A stretch of 35,218 nt of DNA from Actinomycetota bacterium (lineage in GTDB: Bacteria > Actinomycetota > Thermoleophilia > Gaiellales > Gaiellaceae): contig JAIBJP010000002.1 in assembly GCA_020029625.1 (NCBI GenBank), forward strand, positions 1 to 35,218. The letters are read 5' to 3'. A model generated the notes under the pieces. The model was not told where the DNA came from, ran no database searches, and saw nothing but the letters and a program-made list of their open reading frames with translations. Positions 31,519-35,218 of this stretch are shown here, in pieces. Position numbers and translations under genes: made by a program. The stretch's first letter is position 1, and every line of letters starts with the position of its first letter.

Positions 31519-31547
31519 CGGCGAGGATGTTACCTTCGCGCTCCCAG
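31519..31547. promoter_or_regulatory. 29-bp divergent promoter region with overlapping -10 elements
   Basis: TAACAT on the - strand (+ coordinates 31527-31532) lies 8 nt before the thioesterase ATG. TACCTT on the + strand (31531-31536) lies 11 nt before the SIS-gene ATG at 31548. The two hexamers share 2 bp, so simultaneous firing seems impossible and the genes may be switched reciprocally. Confidence 0.5.
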
Positions 31548-32414
31548 ATGTCCGGAGAACTGACCAGCAAGTCGATCCAGGCGCAGCCGGAGTGGCTGCG
31601 CGGCGTCCCCGAGCGCGTTGGCGCCCGGCGGTTTCCCGACGGACGCGTCGTCTTCACCGGCTGTGGCACCTCGTTTCACGCTGCGCAGACGGGCGGCGAA
31701 GCGCTCCACGCACTCGAGGCGGTGCTGCGTCCGCCCGAGGCGGACCTCCTCGTCTGTGTCAGCCACGAGGGTGAGACCCCCTTGACGCTCGAGGCCGCCC
31801 AGGCCTTCGGCGGCCCGGTCTGGCTCGTCACCGGCAAGCCCGACGGCCGGATCGGAGAGGTCTCCGAGGAGGTGATCGTGGTCACGCCTGAGGTGGAGGA
31901 GAGCTATTGCCATACGGGTTCCTACACGTGCGCAGTCGCGGCGCTCGACGCCCTCCGCGGCGCGGACGTTCGCTGGCTGCGGCTCGCGGTCGAGCACGCG
32001 CTCGCTGATCCGTTCGAGGGAGGCGACTGGGAGCGCGTCGCGGTCGTCGGCGCGGGTCGCGACTGGCCGACGGCGCAGGAGGCCGTTCTGAAGCTCCGCG
32101 AAGGGGCTCACATTCCGGCCGAGGCCCACCACACCGAGCAGATCCTGCACGGCCACCTGGCGGCGATCGACGAGCGGGTGCGGGTCTTCGTCCTCGAAGG
32201 GGAAGGGCGAGCGGCTGAGCGGGCCGCAGACGTCGTGGGTGCGCTGGGGGAGATCGGCGCCGAGACGACGCTTGTACCGACGGTTCATCCGGTCGTGGAC
32301 ATCGTCCGCTTCCAGCTCCTGACCGTCGATCTCGCCGAGCGGCGAGGCGTGAACCCCGACAGGATCCGCTGGGACGACCCGCGCTGGGACGCGGCCCGCC
32401 GGTCGTACGGCTAG
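31548..32414 (+). CDS. SIS-domain phosphosugar isomerase-like protein (GlmS C-terminal type)
   Basis: A 288-residue protein with two SIS domains like the isomerase half of glucosamine-6-phosphate synthase. The first has FTGCGTSFHAAQTGGEAL and CVSHEGETPLTLEA; ESYCHTGSYTCAVAAL matches the K-T-x-T-type sugar-phosphate site; the second has VGAGRDWPTAQEAVLKLREGAHIPAEAHHTEQILHGHLAAI, close to the GlmS GRG...EGALKLKE...E..HGP pattern. There is no glutaminase domain, so it may use ammonia or act as an aldose-ketose isomerase or deaminase. ATG 31548 gives the family start MSGELTSKSIQAQP; ATG 31527 is possible. Confidence 0.88.
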   Translation: MSGELTSKSIQAQPEWLRGVPERVGARRFPDGRVVFTGCGTSFHAAQTGGEALHALEAVLRPPEADLLVCVSHEGETPLTLEAAQAFGGPVWLVTGKPDGRIGEVSEEVIVVTPEVEESYCHTGSYTCAVAALDALRGADVRWLRLAVEHALADPFEGGDWERVAVVGAGRDWPTAQEAVLKLREGAHIPAEAHHTEQILHGHLAAIDERVRVFVLEGEGRAAERAADVVGALGEIGAETTLVPTVHPVVDIVRFQLLTVDLAERRGVNPDRIRWDDPRWDAARRSYG

Positions 32415-32686
32415 CGAACCAGCAGGCCGCCGTTGATCGATGCGCCGCGCAGGAACGCGAGCCAGTCGTCCCAGAGCTTGCGGTCGCCAAGCTCGAGCGG
32501 CTCCGCCGCCGCTATCGCGAGCGCCTGGTCCACCTCGCTCGCGGTGACATGCATCCCTGGCTCGAGTTCAGGGAGGGGAATGCCCTGCAGGAGCATCTCC
32601 CGCTGGAGCGCGGAGCGCTCGAGCGGGCTTAAGAAGACATGGCCGGTCATGCCGTCGTTCCGCGCCCAATAGAGGCGGATGCTCAC
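32411..32686 (-). CDS. Small conserved-looking protein of unknown function
   Basis: A 91-residue protein that I cannot assign. It begins VSIRLYWARNDGMTGHVFLSPLERSALQREMLLQGI and has a central helix (SEVDQALAIAAAEPLEL) followed by KLWDDWLAFLRGASINGGLLVR. It is acidic, soluble, and has no signal or membrane helix. The GTG at 32686 overlaps the desulfurase-like stop (GTGA), which with a sensible composition argues that it is real. Its stop shares CTAG with the convergent SIS gene. Confidence 0.75.
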   Translation of the reverse strand: MSIRLYWARNDGMTGHVFLSPLERSALQREMLLQGIPLPELEPGMHVTASEVDQALAIAAAEPLELGDRKLWDDWLAFLRGASINGGLLVR

Positions 32687-33849
32687 GCCAGGTCTTGCAG
32701 GGCTGCGAGCACGCGATCGACCTCGTCGCGGGTGTTGTAGTGGACGAAGCCGAGGCGGAGCGTTCCGTCGGGCAGGCCGAGCCGCTCCATCACCTCGACC
32801 GCATAATAGTTCCCCGGCCATGTGGCGATGTCGCGCTCGCCCAGGAGCGCCGCGAGTTCTTCCGGCGGCCGGTCGGGATGGGTGAAGGCGAACGTCGGGA
32901 CGCGGCCCTCCATCGAGGGAACGCCGTAGAGCCGGTATGGCACAGGCAACCCGTCGAGGAAACGCTGCCCGAGCTCGCGCTCATGCGCCTGGATCGCCTC
33001 CCAGCCGAGCGACTCCAGGTACTCCACCGCCGCCGTGAACCCGGCGAGCGACTCGTGCGACAGCGTGCCCGTCTCGAACCGGTGCGCCACGGGCTCGTCG
33101 GCGCTCGGCCGCACCTTGTAAGGCCGCCAGCGTTCGACCACCTCACGGCGGGCGAAGAAGAGCCCGAGGTGCGGGCCGAAGAACTTGTACGGCGAGCAGA
33201 TGAGGATGTCGACGTCGACCGCGGCCACGTCGATCGGCCCGTGGGGTGCGTAGTGGACGGCGTCGACCCAGGCCAGCGCGCCGGCGTCGTGCGCCAGCTC
33301 CGCGATCCTCCGCACCGGGCTGATCGAGCCGACCGCATTTGACGCCCAGGGGAACGCAACGACGCGCGTCCGGCCGCACAGCTGGCGCTGAAGGTCGTCC
33401 ACGTCGACAGTGCAGTCCTCTTCGTTCAGATCAGCAAAGCGGACGACGAGGTCGAGGTCGCGGGCCAGCTCGAGCCAGGGTGCCACGTTCCCGTCGTGGT
33501 CCAGGCGGGTGACGACGATCTCGTCGCCGGCTTCCAGCTCGCGCCCCAGGGCGCGCGTGAGCGCGAAGTTGAGGGTCGTCATGTTCTGCCCGAAGCCCAC
33601 CTCCTCGCGTGAGGCGGCAAGGAGGCGGGCGGCGGCTTCATGCGCCTCCCCGACCACCGCGTCGGCCCGGCGGCTCGTCTCGAAGGGACCCCCGAGGTTC
33701 GCGTTGGCCTCCCGGAGACAGGTCGCCATCGCTTCGATGACCGAGTCGGGAACCTGCGTGCCACCTGGGCCGTCGAGGAACGCGGTCGGCGTGTTCAGTG
33801 CGGAGAAGCGAGCGCGGACGGCTCCGACGTCGAAGGCGACTGTACTCAC
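32683..33849 (-). CDS. Cysteine desulfurase-like PLP enzyme (class V aminotransferase, TIGR01976 type)
   Basis: A 388-residue fold-type-I PLP protein. FLDGPGGTQVPDSVIEAM opens the fold, NMTTLNFALTRAL and RLDHDGNVAPWLELA hold cofactor contacts, DAVHYAPHG has the PLP-ring Asp and His, and the Schiff-base Lys is in CSPYKFFGPHLG. The active-site Cys loop of true NifS/IscS/SufS desulfurases is not evident, which is usual for the TIGR01976 group of unknown activity. GTG 33849 overlaps the OsmC stop. It lies between an OsmC gene and a small unknown gene, so a sulfur link is possible but unproven. Confidence 0.9.
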   Translation of the reverse strand: MSTVAFDVGAVRARFSALNTPTAFLDGPGGTQVPDSVIEAMATCLREANANLGGPFETSRRADAVVGEAHEAAARLLAASREEVGFGQNMTTLNFALTRALGRELEAGDEIVVTRLDHDGNVAPWLELARDLDLVVRFADLNEEDCTVDVDDLQRQLCGRTRVVAFPWASNAVGSISPVRRIAELAHDAGALAWVDAVHYAPHGPIDVAAVDVDILICSPYKFFGPHLGLFFARREVVERWRPYKVRPSADEPVAHRFETGTLSHESLAGFTAAVEYLESLGWEAIQAHERELGQRFLDGLPVPYRLYGVPSMEGRVPTFAFTHPDRPPEELAALLGERDIATWPGNYYAVEVMERLGLPDGTLRLGFVHYNTRDEVDRVLAALQDLA

Positions 33850-34229
33850 CCCACTGCCTCGCCGTTGACGCGCCACTCGTACTGCGGCTGGACTGTCAGG
33901 GAGGCGCCGATGAAGCAGTCGCGCTCGGCCAGGTCGACCAGCTCGTGGATACGATCGGCGTCAGGAGCCGGATCGAGCTGGATGTCGAGCACGCAGTCGA
34001 TGTCCGTGAAGGCGTAGCGCCCGTCCTCCTCGCGCTTCGTCACGACTCCCCTTGCGGACGCGCTTCCGCTCACCGCGATCCCGGCCCGCTTGGCGTGGAA
34101 GTCGAGGGCCGTGAGCGTGCAGCGGGCGAGCCCGGCGAGGACGAGATGCTCGGGAGTCCAGTCCTCTTCGGCATGTGGCGGCTCGCCCCAGCGCTCGGTG
34201 ACAGCGTGCTCGAATCGTCTCGCAGTCAC
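33846..34229 (-). CDS. OsmC-family peroxiredoxin-like protein
   Basis: A 127-residue OsmC/Ohr-fold protein. The two reactive Cys are in LAGLARCTLTALDFHAKRAG and AERDCFIGASL, the positions used to reduce organic hydroperoxides with thiol cofactors. The N-terminal strand is shorter than in E. coli OsmC. The GTG at 34229 overlaps the MmsA stop; the track start at 34664 is a shadow. It is followed, with overlap, by the desulfurase-like gene, which suggests co-expression in a thiol or peroxide response. Confidence 0.87.
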   Translation of the reverse strand: MTARRFEHAVTERWGEPPHAEEDWTPEHLVLAGLARCTLTALDFHAKRAGIAVSGSASARGVVTKREEDGRYAFTDIDCVLDIQLDPAPDADRIHELVDLAERDCFIGASLTVQPQYEWRVNGEAVG

Positions 34230-35218
34230 TCGGGCCAGCGCGTGATGACGACTTTCTTCTCCGTATAGAACTCGATCGCGTCGCGGCCGTGCGCGTGCAG
34301 GTCGCCGAAGAACGAATCCTTCCAGCCGGTGAAGGGGAAGAACGACATGGGCGCGGCGACACCGATGTTGACGCCGATCATGCCCGCCTGGGCCTCGTAG
34401 CGGAACTTGCGCATCGCTCCGCCCGACGTGGTGAAGATGGAGGCAGCGTTGCCCTTGGGCGAGGCGTTCATGATCTCGAGGGCGTGATCGAGGTCGCGTG
34501 CGCGAATGAAGGTGAGGACGGGGCCGAAGATCTCCTCCTTCGCGATCTCCGCTTCCGCGTCGGCCTCGATGATCGTCGGCCCGAGGAAGTTGCCGTCGTC
34601 GGAGCCTTTTCCGCGCCCGTCGAGAACGAGCTCGCCGCCTTCGGCGACTCCCTTGTCGATCCACTCGAGGATCCGTTCGAGGGCGGATCCCGAGATGACG
34701 GGCCCGACCTCCGTGTCCGGATCCGAGCCCTCGCCGACCACCATCGCCTCGCCTTTCTCAGCGAGGCGGCGCTTGAGCGGCTCGTAAGCGTCGCCTACTG
34801 CGACGCAAACCGAGTTGGCCAGGCAGCGCTGGCCCGCGGCATGGAAGGCCGAGGAGAGGACGCCGTCGACTGCCGACTCGAGCTCCGCGTCCGGCATGAC
34901 GACGACGTGGTTCTTGGCCCCGCCGAGAGCCTGGACGCGCTTCCCGTGCTTGGCGGCGGTCTCGTAGATGTGGCGGGCGACGGGCGTGGAGCCCACGAAG
35001 GAGACGCCGTTGATCCCCGGATGCTCGAGGATCGCGTCCACCGACTCACGGCCGCCGTTCAGGAGGCTCACCACTCCCGGGGGAAGCCCGATGCGGTCGA
35101 GCAGCTCGAACGTGAGCTCCATCGCGAGCGGGTCCTGCTCCGAGGGCTTGAGGATCATCGGGTTCCCGCACGCGATCGAGAAGGGCAAGAACCACATGGG
35201 CACCATGAAGGGGAAGTT
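34226..35218 (-). CDS. mmsA: CoA-acylating methylmalonate-semialdehyde dehydrogenase, N-terminus beyond window
   Basis: The visible 330 C-terminal residues belong to the aldehyde dehydrogenase superfamily. The catalytic Cys is in GQRCLANSV. ALGGAKNH replaces the usual Glu motif of hydrolytic aldehyde dehydrogenases, and FFPFTGWKDSFFGDLHAHG is a hallmark of MmsA/IolA, which convert methylmalonate or malonate semialdehyde to propionyl- or acetyl-CoA in valine, beta-alanine and inositol breakdown. The frame is open to base 35218 (NFPFMVPMW), so the track start at 35206 is internal and about 150 residues are missing. It may head the operon with OsmC and the desulfurase-like gene. Confidence 0.93.
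   Translation of the reverse strand, partial: NFPFMVPMWFLPFSIACGNPMILKPSEQDPLAMELTFELLDRIGLPPGVVSLLNGGRESVDAILEHPGINGVSFVGSTPVARHIYETAAKHGKRVQALGGAKNHVVVMPDAELESAVDGVLSSAFHAAGQRCLANSVCVAVGDAYEPLKRRLAEKGEAMVVGEGSDPDTEVGPVISGSALERILEWIDKGVAEGGELVLDGRGKGSDDGNFLGPTIIEADAEAEIAKEEIFGPVLTFIRARDLDHALEIMNASPKGNAASIFTTSGGAMRKFRYEAQAGMIGVNIGVAAPMSFFPFTGWKDSFFGDLHAHGRDAIEFYTEKKVVITRWPE

Overview
The window is very GC-rich and almost entirely coding, with no rRNA, tRNA, CRISPR array or insertion sequence that I can see. Gene content points to a high-GC actinobacterium: ADP-forming acyl-CoA synthetase, PadR/HAAS pair, HtrA, a SigR/RsrA-like pair, a GCS2 ligase, Amidohydrolase_2 proteins, a TIGR01976-type desulfurase-like protein and MmsA. 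A Thermoleophilia-type soil lineage (Gaiellales or Solirubrobacterales) is my guess; nothing here proves it. Two genes are cut by the window edges, an acyl-CoA synthetase at the left and MmsA at the right.

Layout. (1) 1-3282, + strand: ADP-forming acyl-CoA synthetase, a 2,4-dienoyl-CoA-reductase-like SDR and a GNAT acetyltransferase. (2) 12969 down to 3290, - strand: a tight nine-gene run of thiamine-diphosphate decarboxylase, HisC-like aminotransferase, complete PotDBCA-type ABC importer, hotdog thioesterase, acyl-CoA dehydrogenase and Rieske oxygenase alpha subunit. (3) 12992-16493, + strand, divergent from (2): a trimethylamine/histamine-dehydrogenase-family flavoprotein, an amidohydrolase and a Rieske ferredoxin. 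Together (2) and (3) look like one locus for importing and oxidising an amine or amino acid. (4) 16519-17486: PadR regulator plus HAAS-type membrane protein. (5) 17483-22781: YtcJ-type amidohydrolase, M20 peptidase, and a polar-amino-acid ABC importer. (6) 22888-26992: HtrA protease, GCS2 carboxylate-amine ligase, HMA-domain metal-binding protein, SigR-like ECF sigma factor with its zinc anti-sigma factor, and a RodZ/LytR_C-type membrane protein; this reads as an envelope and thiol stress block. (7) 26999-29812: MobA-like nucleotidyltransferase, amidohydrolase, M24 peptidase. (8) 29819-35218: M16 peptidase, thioesterase, SIS-domain protein, small unknown protein, desulfurase-like PLP enzyme, OsmC protein, MmsA.

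Genome style. Nearly all tandem neighbours overlap by GTGA or ATGA. Three convergent pairs share one CTAG as both stop codons, and one divergent pair shares CATG as both start codons. Most transcription-unit heads lack a Shine-Dalgarno sequence and have TANNNT 6-8 nt before the start codon, which indicates leaderless mRNAs. The sigma-factor gene also carries GGGAAT-N18-GTT, the SigR/SigH promoter consensus, so it is probably autoregulated. No gap exceeds 150 bp; the largest (24052-24198) holds three hairpins.

Most notable: the divergent amine-catabolism locus with its remodelled TMADH-family active site, the leaderless promoter grammar, and the thiol-stress block.
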